From the NCBI GenBank assembly GCA_963835135.1, contig CAWIEF010000002.1:186001-250000 (forward strand): a stretch of DNA of 64,000 bases, in the 5' to 3' direction. The position numbers were made by a program, and so were the translations under genes. This DNA comes from JAVVHH01 sp963835135. GTDB lineage: Bacteria; Pseudomonadota; Alphaproteobacteria; Acetobacterales; Acetobacteraceae. Position 1 is the first letter of the stretch. Every line of letters starts with the position of its first letter. Of this stretch, positions 43,571 through 51,450 are shown one piece after another. Below the pieces are notes generated by a model. The model did not search any database. It saw only the letters and a list, made by a program, of their open reading frames with translations, and was not told where the DNA came from.

Positions 43571-44251
43571 ATGTTGAAGTTCTTCTACAGCCTGGCACCG
43601 AACCCGATGAAGGTCGCGCTCTTGCTGGAGGAATCCGGGCTGGATTATGAGCCGATCCCCGTCGACACGCGTAAAGGCGAACAGTTCGCCGCCGACTTCG
43701 CAAAGCTCAACCCCAACAACAAAGTCCCGGTCATCATCGACGGCGATGCGACGGTGTTCGACAGCAATGCCATCCTCCTCTACCTCGCCGAAAAGGTCGG
43801 CCGCTTCGTGCCGGAGCACACGCCGGCGATGCGGGGCGAGCTGCTCTCATGGTTGATGTTTGTCGCCAGCGGCGTGGGTCCATACGCTGGTCAGTGCGTC
43901 CACTTTCGCCATTTCGCGCCTGAACCCAAGGAATACGCGGTCCGACGCTACCTGTTCGAAGCCCAACGTCACTTCGGCATCCTCGACGCGCGCTTGACCG
44001 GCCGCGACTTCATGGTCGGCACGGACTACAGCATCGTCGATATGGCCGTTTGGGGCTGGGCGCGTATGGTCCCGTTCGTTCTCGGCGAGGATGCCTGGAG
44101 CGGGCTTCCCAATCTCAAGCGCCTCTTCGATTGGATCAATACGCGGCCGGCTGCCCAACGTGCTGTGGCGCTCAAAGATCGCCACACCTTCAAGGCCGAG
44201 ATGGACGACGACGCTCGTCGCCTCATGTTCCGCCACACTCAAGCAGCTTGA
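43571..44251 (+). CDS. glutathione S-transferase family protein
   Basis: A 226-residue protein with an N-terminal thioredoxin-fold half (FFYSLAPNPMKVALLLEES, then NKVPVIIDGDATVFDSNAILLYLAE with the glutathione-binding VP and DS) and an all-helical C-terminal half. It resembles the YghU/Ure2-like groups that act on disulfides or peroxides. The start has GGAG six bases upstream. It stands alone between ptsI and the convergent pssA. Confidence 0.92.
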   Translation: MLKFFYSLAPNPMKVALLLEESGLDYEPIPVDTRKGEQFAADFAKLNPNNKVPVIIDGDATVFDSNAILLYLAEKVGRFVPEHTPAMRGELLSWLMFVASGVGPYAGQCVHFRHFAPEPKEYAVRRYLFEAQRHFGILDARLTGRDFMVGTDYSIVDMAVWGWARMVPFVLGEDAWSGLPNLKRLFDWINTRPAAQRAVALKDRHTFKAEMDDDARRLMFRHTQAA

Positions 44252-44258
44252 GCCAACC

Positions 44259-44283
44259 TGCCTCGGGCATGTGTCCCGAGGCA
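44259..44283. terminator. bidirectional hairpin between GST gene and pssA
   Basis: A perfect 9-bp inverted repeat (TGCCTCGGG with CCCGAGGCA) around a 7-base loop lies in the 42-base gap between two convergent genes. It would form on transcripts from either side. No clear T-run follows on either strand. Confidence 0.55.
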
Positions 44284-44293
44284 CTCGCTTGCC

Positions 44294-45142
44294 TCAGCCC
44301 TCGCTCTGTCCGGCTTCCGCCTCACCGCGCAGACGCTTGAAGCTGCGCCGGCTGAACGGAAGCATGCTCACGTAGATCAGGCCCGCGCCGGCCAGCGCGG
44401 CCCATGGATCCGCAACCAAGACTGCGGCGAACGCGCCCACCCCAAGGAGCAGCGGCAAAGCGTACTCGCTACGCACCTTGAAGTTCTTGAAGCTCCAGAC
44501 GGGCAAGGTCGAAACCAGCAGGAGCGCCGTCCCGATCAGCACGGCGGCGCAAAACAGCGGGTGGCGCGGCAGGTACTCGAGCCAGTGGAGGCCGAGTGTA
44601 TGTCCCTCCAAGCTCATGAAGAGCGGGAACAGTACCAGCCCGGCACCAGCCGGCGCCGGCACCCCGGTGAAGAAATTATAGGCGTATGCGTGCGAGATCG
44701 GACGCGGGGCATCCAGTGCCGCGTTGAATCGGGCAAGCCGCAGCGCCATGCACACCGCGAAGATGAGGCACGGCACGAATCCGAACCCGCCAGCCACTTG
44801 AAGCGACCAGATATACAGAATGAAGGCAGGCGCGATCCCGAAGCAGCAGAAATCCGCCAAGCTGTCGAATTCAGCGCCGAACCGCGACGTGGCTTTGAGC
44901 AACCGCGCGAGACGCCCATCCAGCCCATCGATGAAAGCCGCCACGAGAAGCGCCACGGCCGCACTGCCGAACCTGCCCTCCAAGGCGTAGCGCATACTGG
45001 TCAGCCCAGCGCAGAGGCCGAGCAGCGTCATAATGTTTGGGATCATGCGGTTGAACGACATCCCGTTGAAGCGCGGCCGTTGTCGCGGCCGCAGACGGGT
45101 CCGCAGCGCCGTCACTGTCGGCCGTCTTGCTCCCTCGCTCAC
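44294..45142 (-). CDS. pssA: CDP-diacylglycerol-serine O-phosphatidyltransferase
   Basis: Makes phosphatidylserine from CDP-diacylglycerol and serine at the inner membrane. The 282-residue protein is mostly membrane helices, with the CDP-alcohol phosphotransferase motif from Asp72 (DGLDGRLARLL) to Asp97 (EFDSLAD). The start is GTG overlapping the psd stop (GTGA), so both steps to phosphatidylethanolamine are translated together. Confidence 0.95.
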   Translation of the reverse strand: MSEGARRPTVTALRTRLRPRQRPRFNGMSFNRMIPNIMTLLGLCAGLTSMRYALEGRFGSAAVALLVAAFIDGLDGRLARLLKATSRFGAEFDSLADFCCFGIAPAFILYIWSLQVAGGFGFVPCLIFAVCMALRLARFNAALDAPRPISHAYAYNFFTGVPAPAGAGLVLFPLFMSLEGHTLGLHWLEYLPRHPLFCAAVLIGTALLLVSTLPVWSFKNFKVRSEYALPLLLGVGAFAAVLVADPWAALAGAGLIYVSMLPFSRRSFKRLRGEAEAGQSEG

Positions 45143-45813
45143 ATGCGATCCGCTTCGGCAATCACAGTCTCACCGCCGATCATATACTGACCCGGACTGA
45201 CCAGAGGCTTGACGCCCTCGGGCAAATATAGGTCGGTTCTGCTGCCAAAGCGAATGAGACCGAACCGGCTCCCCGTTTGGACCCGATCCCCTTCGCGCAC
45301 GGAGCAGATGATGCGGCGTGCGATGAGGCCGGCAATCTGCACAACGGCCATGTCGCGACCGTCCGACAAACGCAGGGCGATCGCATTCCGTTCGTTGCTT
45401 TCGCTGGCTTTGTCCAAGCTGGCACTCACGAACGCGCCACGCCGATACGCGACCCGGCTCACGACGCCGTCGATCGGGACCCGGTTAATGTGCACATCTA
45501 GGACGGAAAGGAAGATCGCCACACGCCAGCGCGGGGCAGGTCCAAGCCCCAATTCTTCCGGCGGAACACTTGGCCCGACCAACACGACTCGCCCATCGGC
45601 TGGGGCCACGATCGTGCCAACCCGGCTCGGCGCCACCCGCTCCGGATCACGGAAAAAATATAGGCAGAACAATGCGAATGCTAAGCCGACCCAAATGAGC
45701 CAAGCGCCGACCAATAGCCCGATGACCCCGACAAGCACCCCGGCCGCGATGAAAGGCCACCCTGCTCGGTTCGGCGGAGACATCACAAGCCGCAGATCGT
45801 CTATTACACGCAT
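45139..45813 (-). CDS. psd: phosphatidylserine decarboxylase, short type
   Basis: Decarboxylates phosphatidylserine to phosphatidylethanolamine. The 224-residue form is the short type with one membrane hairpin (about 20-54). Self-cleavage at Gly190-Ser191 (IRFGSRTDLYLP) makes the pyruvoyl group. VLDVHINRVP and YFFRDPER are family signatures. ATG at 45783 is another possible start. It leads the psd-pssA operon. Confidence 0.95.
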   Translation of the reverse strand: MRVIDDLRLVMSPPNRAGWPFIAAGVLVGVIGLLVGAWLIWVGLAFALFCLYFFRDPERVAPSRVGTIVAPADGRVVLVGPSVPPEELGLGPAPRWRVAIFLSVLDVHINRVPIDGVVSRVAYRRGAFVSASLDKASESNERNAIALRLSDGRDMAVVQIAGLIARRIICSVREGDRVQTGSRFGLIRFGSRTDLYLPEGVKPLVSPGQYMIGGETVIAEADRM

Positions 45814-45892
45814 GAGCGTAATCTATAGTCGTTCAGGCTGGTCCGATAGGCTCGCGCTGCACGCCACGATCTCGCAACCCAGAGCTTGATAT

Positions 45893-46144
45893 CTAGTGGT
45901 TCCTGCCCCGACCCGTCTTCTTCTGCAGTTCGTCGATCTTCAGCGAAGCATCGGCTTTGCTGAGAGATGGATCGAACGCCTCCCCCGCCTCTTCCGATAA
46001 TGTCTTTAAATAGCTCGCCTGGGCACCCGTCATGGTCTCGTCACCGGTGACCCAATCGTGGGGGTCCTTCTCCGTGTTGGACGGGAGTGATTCCGGCGCA
46101 TCACCGGCCGTCTTTGGATCGCTGGGGGGCTGTTTGTCGCTCAT
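45893..46144 (-). CDS. DUF3072 domain protein
   Basis: An 83-residue soluble, acidic-then-basic protein. Its second half matches DUF3072: DWVTGDETMTGAQASYLKTL followed by EEAGEAFDPSLSKADAS and a short helix ending IDELQKKTGRG. Members are widespread small proteins of unknown role, often expressed under stress. It lies between the cytidine deaminase and psd, all on the minus strand. Confidence 0.85.
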   Translation of the reverse strand: MSDKQPPSDPKTAGDAPESLPSNTEKDPHDWVTGDETMTGAQASYLKTLSEEAGEAFDPSLSKADASLKIDELQKKTGRGRNH

Positions 46145-46180
46145 GTTTCTTGAACGCGGTGTCGGCGCAAGCGTTGCGGG

Positions 46181-46630
46181 TCACCGTTGATACGGCACCG
46201 GCAACAACGACCGGATCGGCACGCGACGCAATCCCTCCGCCGTGGGGACGATCACCATTGCCTCACGGTCGTAGTCGAGCAGGTTCTCCCGGCACGCCCC
46301 GCAGGGCGACACGACCGCGATTTCGCGGAAGCTCTCGTCCGGCTTGGGATGCCGAACCGCCACCGCGCATTCGATCGTGCCGTCACCGTCCATCACGACG
46401 CGCCCCAGTGCGACCGCCTCGGCGCAGATCGACAGCCGTCCGACGGTGGCGCCCAAGTGCACTCCCGTCCAGATCCGCCCGTCCCGGCTCCGGACCGCTG
46501 CCGCAACAGTGTGCCAAAACGGCCGATAGTGCCGCACTAGAACCGCCTTGGCGGCCTCTATCAGGTCGAAGTCAGCGTGCTGGAGCGGAGTGGCTCCAGG
46601 AAGCGGCTGGACTGGGACTTGGTCGAGCAA
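46181..46630 (-). CDS. cytidine deaminase family protein
   Basis: A 149-residue zinc-dependent nucleoside deaminase. The zinc site and catalytic Glu are Cys69-Ala-Glu71 (SICAEAVAL) with Cys110 and Cys113 (SPCGACRENL). This is the small homotetrameric type that includes cytidine deaminase and blasticidin-S deaminase; the latter cannot be excluded because the N-terminal substrate region is divergent. The likely start is TTG, four bases after the recA stop; no better start precedes the domain. Confidence 0.85.
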   Translation of the reverse strand: MLDQVPVQPLPGATPLQHADFDLIEAAKAVLVRHYRPFWHTVAAAVRSRDGRIWTGVHLGATVGRLSICAEAVALGRVVMDGDGTIECAVAVRHPKPDESFREIAVVSPCGACRENLLDYDREAMVIVPTAEGLRRVPIRSLLPVPYQR

Positions 46631-46634
46631 GCAA

Positions 46635-47675
46635 TCAGCCAGCGGCGTCGGAATCCTCTTCCGCGTCCGGAAGCGTGGCCATCGAATTCGCGACGACGCC
46701 TGATTGGTCGCGGACGCGCCGCTCGATCAACTCGGCCATCTCCTTGTGGTCGCGCAGGAACTGCTTGGCGTTCTCACGCCCTTGGCCGATGCGCGTGCTG
46801 TCGCAGCTGAACCAAGCACCGCTTTTCTCGACCACATTGACCTTCACGCCAAGGTCGACCAATTCACCGACTTTGCTGATCCCCTCGCCATACATGATGT
46901 CGAATTCGACTTGGCGGAACGGCGGTGCAAGCTTGTTCTTGACCACCTTCACCCGGGTCTGGTTGCCGACGACTTCTTCCCGATCTTTGATCTGCCCGAT
47001 CCGGCGGATCTCCATGCGGATCGACGCATAGAACTTCAACGCATTGCCCCCGGTCGTCGTCTCCGGGTTGCCGAACATGACGCCGATCTTCAACCTGATC
47101 TGGTTGAGAAAAATCAGCATTGTCCGCGACTTGGACACGCTGCCCGTCAGCTTCCGCAGAGCCTGGCTCATCAGCCGCGCGTGCAGGCCGACATGGCTGT
47201 CACCCATCTCGCCCTCGAGTTCAGCTCGAGGCACCAGCGCCGCGACGCTATCGACCACCAACACGTCAACGGCACCCGATCTGACCAACGTATCGCAAAT
47301 CTCGAGTGCCTGCTCACCGCCGTCCGGCTGGCTCAACAGCAGATTGTCGACATCGACCCCGAGCTTGCGGGCATAGATCGGGTCGAGCGCATGCTCCGCG
47401 TCGATGAACGCGCAAACACCACCGCGCCGCTGCGCCTCCGCAATGGCATGCAGCGCAAGTGTCGTCTTACCCGAGCTCTCCGGCCCGTAGATCTCGATGA
47501 TACGGCCCCGCGGCAATCCCCCGATCCCGAGTGCCAAATCCAGACCGAGAGACCCGGATGGAATGACCTCGATTTGCTGATCCCCGGCCTTCGCGCCCAT
47601 CCGCATGATGCTGCCTTTGCCGAAGGCCCGCTCGATTTGCGTCAGCGCTGCATCGAGCGCACGGTTTTTATCCAT
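46635..47675 (-). CDS. recA: recombinase RecA
   Basis: Forms filaments on single-stranded DNA, drives strand exchange and triggers LexA self-cleavage. The 346-residue protein begins MDKNRALDAAL, has Walker A GPESSGKT at 64-71, LIFLNQIR and the L2 loop region GNPETTTGGNALKFYAS. The ATG at 47675 is preferred to one at 47750 because of its conserved start and an AGGAA ribosome site seven bases upstream. An SOS box lies 159 bases ahead of it. Confidence 0.97.
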   Translation of the reverse strand: MDKNRALDAALTQIERAFGKGSIMRMGAKAGDQQIEVIPSGSLGLDLALGIGGLPRGRIIEIYGPESSGKTTLALHAIAEAQRRGGVCAFIDAEHALDPIYARKLGVDVDNLLLSQPDGGEQALEICDTLVRSGAVDVLVVDSVAALVPRAELEGEMGDSHVGLHARLMSQALRKLTGSVSKSRTMLIFLNQIRLKIGVMFGNPETTTGGNALKFYASIRMEIRRIGQIKDREEVVGNQTRVKVVKNKLAPPFRQVEFDIMYGEGISKVGELVDLGVKVNVVEKSGAWFSCDSTRIGQGRENAKQFLRDHKEMAELIERRVRDQSGVVANSMATLPDAEEDSDAAG

Positions 47676-47833
47676 CGTGGGTTCCTGTACAGAGTCACGC
47701 AGTCGAGACGGCCGATCGGCTTCGGCCGATGTCAGGCTGATGACCGCCATGGTGTCACACCTCCCGGTTGCGCCGCAACGCTGTCGACGTCGCGCATACG
47801 CACATGCATAGGCGCTTCAACGACGCGCATCAA

Positions 47834-47848
47834 GAACGAAAGAGGAAC
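47834..47848 (-). promoter_or_regulatory. LexA (SOS) box upstream of recA
   Basis: Read toward recA the site is GTTCCTCTTTCGTTC, an exact GTTC-N7-GTTC direct repeat, the LexA-binding motif known for alphaproteobacteria. It is between recA and the 3' end of fliP, 159 bases before the recA start codon, so the recA transcript probably starts near it with a leader of more than 100 bases. Confidence 0.75.
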
Positions 47849-47858
47849 TCGAGGCCGG

Positions 47859-48608
47859 TTAGCTTGGAATGAAGCCCTGGACGAGCGTGCCGGAAACCAA
47901 TCTCCATCCATCGACCAGAACGAAGAAAATCAACTTGAACGGTAAGCTGATCGCACTGGGCGGAAGCATCATCATACCGAGCGACATCAATGCACTACCG
48001 GCAACCAGATCGATTACGAGGAACGGGAGATAGATCAGGAAGCCCATCTCGAACGCCCGCCGCAACTCGCCGATCATGAACGCAGGCACCAGCGAACGCC
48101 ATTGGGCCTGATCCGGCGAGGTAATGGCCGGTAGATTACCGAGGTCTTGGAAAAGCTGCAGGTCTGCGCTGCGAACGTTCGCCACCATGAACTTGCGGAA
48201 CGGCTCGGCGGTCAACCGCAGCCCTTCCATTTCGGACACTGCTCCTGACGTCAACGGAACAACGCCTTGGGTCCAGGCCTGATCGAGCACCGGCTGCATG
48301 ACGAAGAAGGTGAGGAAGAGGGCTAGCCCGATCAGCACCGAGTTTGGCGGCGTCCCCTGCGCGCCGACAGCGCTCCTAAGCAAGGACAGGACGATGATGA
48401 TGCGCGTAAACGCGGTCACCATCACCAGCAAGCTCGGCGCCAAGGACAGCACGGTCAGTAGCGCGGTCAGTTGCATCAAGCGCCCGGTTGCGCCCGCCTG
48501 CCCTCCAGCACCAAGGTCGATATTGACTGACTGTGCAAACGCAACGCACGGAACCAGCAGCAATCCCAGCGCGGCGATGCCGACCTGGGCAACCCGGCGC
48601 CGGGTCAT
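47859..48608 (-). CDS. fliP: flagellar export gate protein FliP
   Basis: Core of the flagellar type III export channel (FliP5-FliQ4-FliR1) in the inner membrane. The 249-residue protein has a cleavable signal (LGLLLVPCVAFAQS), the family blocks MVTAFTRIIIVLSLLRSAVGAQ and TPPNSVLIGLALFLTFFVM, and FEMGFLIYLPFLVIDLV near the end. Its start overlaps the fliO stop (ATGA). The gene is divergent from the flgB operon that encodes its partners FliQ and FliR. Confidence 0.96.
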   Translation of the reverse strand: MTRRRVAQVGIAALGLLLVPCVAFAQSVNIDLGAGGQAGATGRLMQLTALLTVLSLAPSLLVMVTAFTRIIIVLSLLRSAVGAQGTPPNSVLIGLALFLTFFVMQPVLDQAWTQGVVPLTSGAVSEMEGLRLTAEPFRKFMVANVRSADLQLFQDLGNLPAITSPDQAQWRSLVPAFMIGELRRAFEMGFLIYLPFLVIDLVAGSALMSLGMMMLPPSAISLPFKLIFFVLVDGWRLVSGTLVQGFIPS

Positions 48609-48874
48609 CGCGGCAAGTCCTGACCCGGTAGCCAGCCCAGCAGCACGTCACTTCCGCCGCCTACGAGCAGCAGCAACTCTCGCCCGTCGCAGCTGATGAT
48701 CCTTAGCGACCGCGTCCGATCGATGGCCATCGTCTCGCGAATGGCCAATCGCTGGCCAGTTCGCGCCCGGGCTAATCCAGTCGCTACCGCCAGGCGGCCA
48801 GCAAGCACGACCAGTGCTACAACCGCAACGAGAGCGACGACCGCGGTTATGAGGCTTGTGTAAGGAATTTGCAT
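48605..48874 (-). CDS. fliO: flagellar biosynthesis protein FliO
   Basis: An 89-residue protein with one N-terminal membrane helix (residues 7-30) and a short cytoplasmic domain with RLAIRETMAIDRTRSLRII and LLLLVGGGSDVLLGWLP, the FliO pattern. FliO helps FliP complex assembly. It is shorter than the E. coli protein, and the match rests on this domain and the direct overlap with fliP. Confidence 0.88.
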   Translation of the reverse strand: MQIPYTSLITAVVALVAVVALVVLAGRLAVATGLARARTGQRLAIRETMAIDRTRSLRIISCDGRELLLLVGGGSDVLLGWLPGQDLPR

Positions 48875-48899
48875 CGTTCGGCCTTTTTGCCGTGAGTGG

Positions 48900-49190
48900 T
48901 CATGCGGCGTGTTCGCGCATGCTGGCGTTCAATGCGTCCAATCCGGACACCAAACGCTTGAGTTCCAGCTTGAGGAACCCCGTCCTCGACGTCGGTAGAT
49001 CCAGCGCTTTTGCGCAGAGCAAGCCGATGTGATCTTGCAATTCCTGGACGTCGACGTGGCGCTGGCTCGCAACCAATGCTTGCGCCACGGCGATCATCCG
49101 CGCCGTCTGCTCCGCGAAGGCCAGCACCTCAGCCTCAGGATCGAAGTCCGATCCGGACGCAGGGAATGGGAGAGGAGCAGCGGTCTGCAT
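48900..49190 (-). CDS. hypothetical protein of the fliO-fliP operon
   Basis: A 96-residue, mostly helical protein (EVLAFAEQTARMIAVAQALV, LQDHIGLLCAKALDLP, GFLKLELKRLVSGLDALN). No membrane segment or family recognised. It is 25 bases upstream of fliO on the same strand and divergent from flgB. By position and helical make-up it could be a flagellar chaperone (FlgN- or FliT-like) but that is only inference. A GTG at 49241 would give a longer form. Confidence 0.65.
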   Translation of the reverse strand: MQTAAPLPFPASGSDFDPEAEVLAFAEQTARMIAVAQALVASQRHVDVQELQDHIGLLCAKALDLPTSRTGFLKLELKRLVSGLDALNASMREHAA

Positions 49191-49297
49191 GCGGAGACTA
49201 TGTCGGTAAAGGGTTAGCGAATGGTTACTCGCAGGGTTCACCCTTCATTAAGCATTTCCCGCCATCTTCCCTGCACCGAGCACAAGGAGAAGTGCGG

Positions 49298-49681
49298 ATG
49301 GATCCGACCGATATCGGCCTGTTCCGGCTGGCAGAAAAACGTCTGAACTGGGTTGAGCAACGCCAACAAGTGCTCGCCCAAAACATCGCGAATGCCTATA
49401 CGCCCGATTACAAATCGCGCGACTTGTCGCCGTTTCAGTCCAGCCTCGCCGAACAGGGTGCCCCCATGGCCCGCACCGATCCGGCACATCTGGAGCCAGC
49501 ACACTCGGTGGCTGACGGAAAGGTGCAGCCGGGCCACGGCAAGGCACCGGACGGCAACACCGTCGCGATGGAAGAGCAGCTCGGCAAGGTGGCTGACACG
49601 GCAAGCACACAGGAGCTCGTCACCAACCTCTATCACAAATACCAGGGCATGTTCCGCATGGTCCTGGGCCGCAGCGGATAG
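49298..49681 (+). CDS. flgB: flagellar basal-body rod protein FlgB
   Basis: Proximal rod subunit, 127 residues. The N-terminal rod motif is RLAEKRLNWVEQRQQVLAQNIANAYTP (over about 9-35), and the C-terminal helix (ELVTNLYHKYQGMFRMVLGR) matches. It is exported through the flagellar type III system and has no signal peptide. The ATG at 49298 has an AAGGAG ribosome site. It starts the operon flgB-flgC-fliE-fliQ-fliR-flhB. Confidence 0.94.
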   Translation: MDPTDIGLFRLAEKRLNWVEQRQQVLAQNIANAYTPDYKSRDLSPFQSSLAEQGAPMARTDPAHLEPAHSVADGKVQPGHGKAPDGNTVAMEEQLGKVADTASTQELVTNLYHKYQGMFRMVLGRSG

Positions 49682-49686
49682 GCACC

Positions 49687-50094
49687 ATGGACATCAGCAA
49701 GGCCATCGCGATCTCGGCCTCGGGCATGGACGCCCAGACTGCGCGTCTGCGGGTCATCGCCGAAAACCTGGCCAACCAGGACTCGACTGGTTCGACACCG
49801 GGCGCAGAGCCCTATCGGCGGAAGACGATCAGTTTCGAGGACCGCCTCGACAAAGCCATCGGTGTCGACACGGTGCGTGTCCGTAATGTCGGCACGGACA
49901 AGAGCGACCTGCCGAAGCGATACGACCCGTCACACCCTGCAGCCGATGCCGAAGGCTATGTCCGAACCCCGAACGTGAACTCGTTCGTCGAGATCATGGA
50001 CATGCGCGAGGCGCAGCGCGGCTACAGCGCCAATCTCAACGTGATGGAGGTCACCCGAACCATGCTCACCCGAACGATCGACTTGCTGAAATGA
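49687..50094 (+). CDS. flgC: flagellar basal-body rod protein FlgC
   Basis: Rod protein of 135 residues. The N-terminal ASGMDAQTARLRVIAENLAN and C-terminal YVRTPNVNSFVEIMDMREAQRGYSANL (within 97-124) and VMEVTRTMLTRTIDLLK are typical of FlgC. It begins five bases after flgB and its stop overlaps fliE (ATGA). Confidence 0.96.
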   Translation: MDISKAIAISASGMDAQTARLRVIAENLANQDSTGSTPGAEPYRRKTISFEDRLDKAIGVDTVRVRNVGTDKSDLPKRYDPSHPAADAEGYVRTPNVNSFVEIMDMREAQRGYSANLNVMEVTRTMLTRTIDLLK

Positions 50095-50408
50095 GCACCA
50101 TCCCCACCCTTACCGTCACGCCCTCGTCAGCCACGGACGCTTATGCGCGGGTCCAAAACGGGTTGCTTGACGCCTCGTCGGACGCGAGCGGTAACGGCTT
50201 CGGCGATGCGCTGGCCCGTGCCGTTCAGGGCGTGGCCGAGGCCGGCCACAAAGCGGACGCCGAGTCGATCAAAGCGATCTCCGGGCAAGGGAATCTGACC
50301 GACGTCGCTACGGCCGTCACGCGCGCTGAACTCTCGATGCAAACCGCTCTCGCCATTCGCGACAAGGTCGTTCAGTCATATCAGGACATCACTCGGATGC
50401 AGATCTAG
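50091..50408 (+). CDS. fliE: flagellar hook-basal body protein FliE
   Basis: Links the MS ring to the rod, 105 residues. The C-terminal region DVATAVTRAELSMQTALAIRD and KVVQSYQDITRMQI is the FliE signature; the N-terminal half is variable. Its stop shares one base with the GTG start of fliQ. Confidence 0.93.
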   Translation: MSTIPTLTVTPSSATDAYARVQNGLLDASSDASGNGFGDALARAVQGVAEAGHKADAESIKAISGQGNLTDVATAVTRAELSMQTALAIRDKVVQSYQDITRMQI

Positions 50409-50680
50409 TGACCGAGACCGAGATGGCCGGCGCGTTGCGCGATACGCTTTGGGTCGTTCTGAAACTGGGCGGGCCCATTCTCATCGCCGCACTTCTCGTC
50501 GGCCTCATCGTCTCGCTGCTGCAAGCGGTGACGCAGATCAACGAAGCGACGCTCGTGTTCGTGCCTAAATTGCTCGTTCTGTTCGCGTCGCTCGCCTTGC
50601 TCGGACCTTTCATGGTCTCGACCCTCGACACGTACACACACTCACTGATGAGCCGAATGATTACCGTCGGCGGTCAATGA
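50408..50680 (+). CDS. fliQ: flagellar export protein FliQ
   Basis: A 90-residue export-gate subunit with two membrane helices (about 17-40 and 53-72). The family run LGGPILIAALLVGLIVSLLQ and AVTQINEATLVFVPKLL is clear. The start is GTG, sharing one base with the fliE stop, and its end overlaps fliR (ATGA). Confidence 0.95.
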   Translation: MTETEMAGALRDTLWVVLKLGGPILIAALLVGLIVSLLQAVTQINEATLVFVPKLLVLFASLALLGPFMVSTLDTYTHSLMSRMITVGGQ

Positions 50681-51447
50681 CCGACGCCGACATCATCGCC
50701 GGATTGCCGAGCCTCGTTTTCGCACTCGCCCTGGTGCTTTGCCGGGTGGGCATGGTGGTCATGCTGATGCCCGGGCTGGGAGAGATCGAGGCGCCGCCCA
50801 TGGTGCGCGTCGGACTAGCCCTCGGCTTGGCAATCCTTCTCCTGCCCAGCGTCGCCACCCGCGTCCCGACCGTTCCGAATGGTGTAGCCGGGCCCCAGAT
50901 GATTGCGGCCGAACTACTCACCGGTCTCGCCCTCGGCTGGTTGGCGCGCCTACCCGCGCTTGCGCTCGGGATGGCGGGGGCGATCATCTCCCTGCTGATC
51001 GGACTTGCCAACATTCTGCAGCCGGACCCGGCGCTTGGCGGCCAATCGACCGCGCTCGCACGCCTCTTCGGTATCGCGGCACCGGTGTTGATCCTTGCCA
51101 CCGGCCTCTACACGCTTCCGCTCTCGGCGTTAGCCGGCAGTTACAACCTGATCGGACCCGGCGGAGTTCTTCCGGCCGGCGACGCGGCCGAGATGATGAT
51201 CAAAGTGGCCGGCGATGCCCTCGGCCTAGCGTTACAGCTGTCAGCGCCATTTCTCGTGGCCGGCATCGTGTTTCAGTTCGCGGTCGGGCTCGTCGCCCGC
51301 ATCGCCCCGCAAATCCAAGCGTTCACGATCGCGGCTCCAGGCCAGATACTCGGCGGTATGGTTCTGCTTGGCCTACTAGCGTCGCGCATGCTCTCGACGT
51401 GGGAAAGCGGCGTGTCCATCAGCTGGGCGATGTTGCCGGGCTCCTGA
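50677..51447 (+). CDS. fliR: flagellar export protein FliR
   Basis: A 256-residue membrane protein of the export gate with about six helices. Family features include the start LPSLVFALALVLCRVGMVVMLMPG and the C-terminal FQFAVGLVARIAPQIQAFTIA. It begins in an ATGA overlap with fliQ, and flhB starts three bases after its stop. Confidence 0.94.
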   Translation: MTDADIIAGLPSLVFALALVLCRVGMVVMLMPGLGEIEAPPMVRVGLALGLAILLLPSVATRVPTVPNGVAGPQMIAAELLTGLALGWLARLPALALGMAGAIISLLIGLANILQPDPALGGQSTALARLFGIAAPVLILATGLYTLPLSALAGSYNLIGPGGVLPAGDAAEMMIKVAGDALGLALQLSAPFLVAGIVFQFAVGLVARIAPQIQAFTIAAPGQILGGMVLLGLLASRMLSTWESGVSISWAMLPGS

Positions 51448-51450
51448 CCG

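Noticed and set aside
46635..47750. Longer RecA starting at 47750
   Set aside because: The added 25 residues are not RecA-like, while the ATG at 47675 has a good ribosome site and the conserved MDKNRALDAAL start. Kept only as an alternative.
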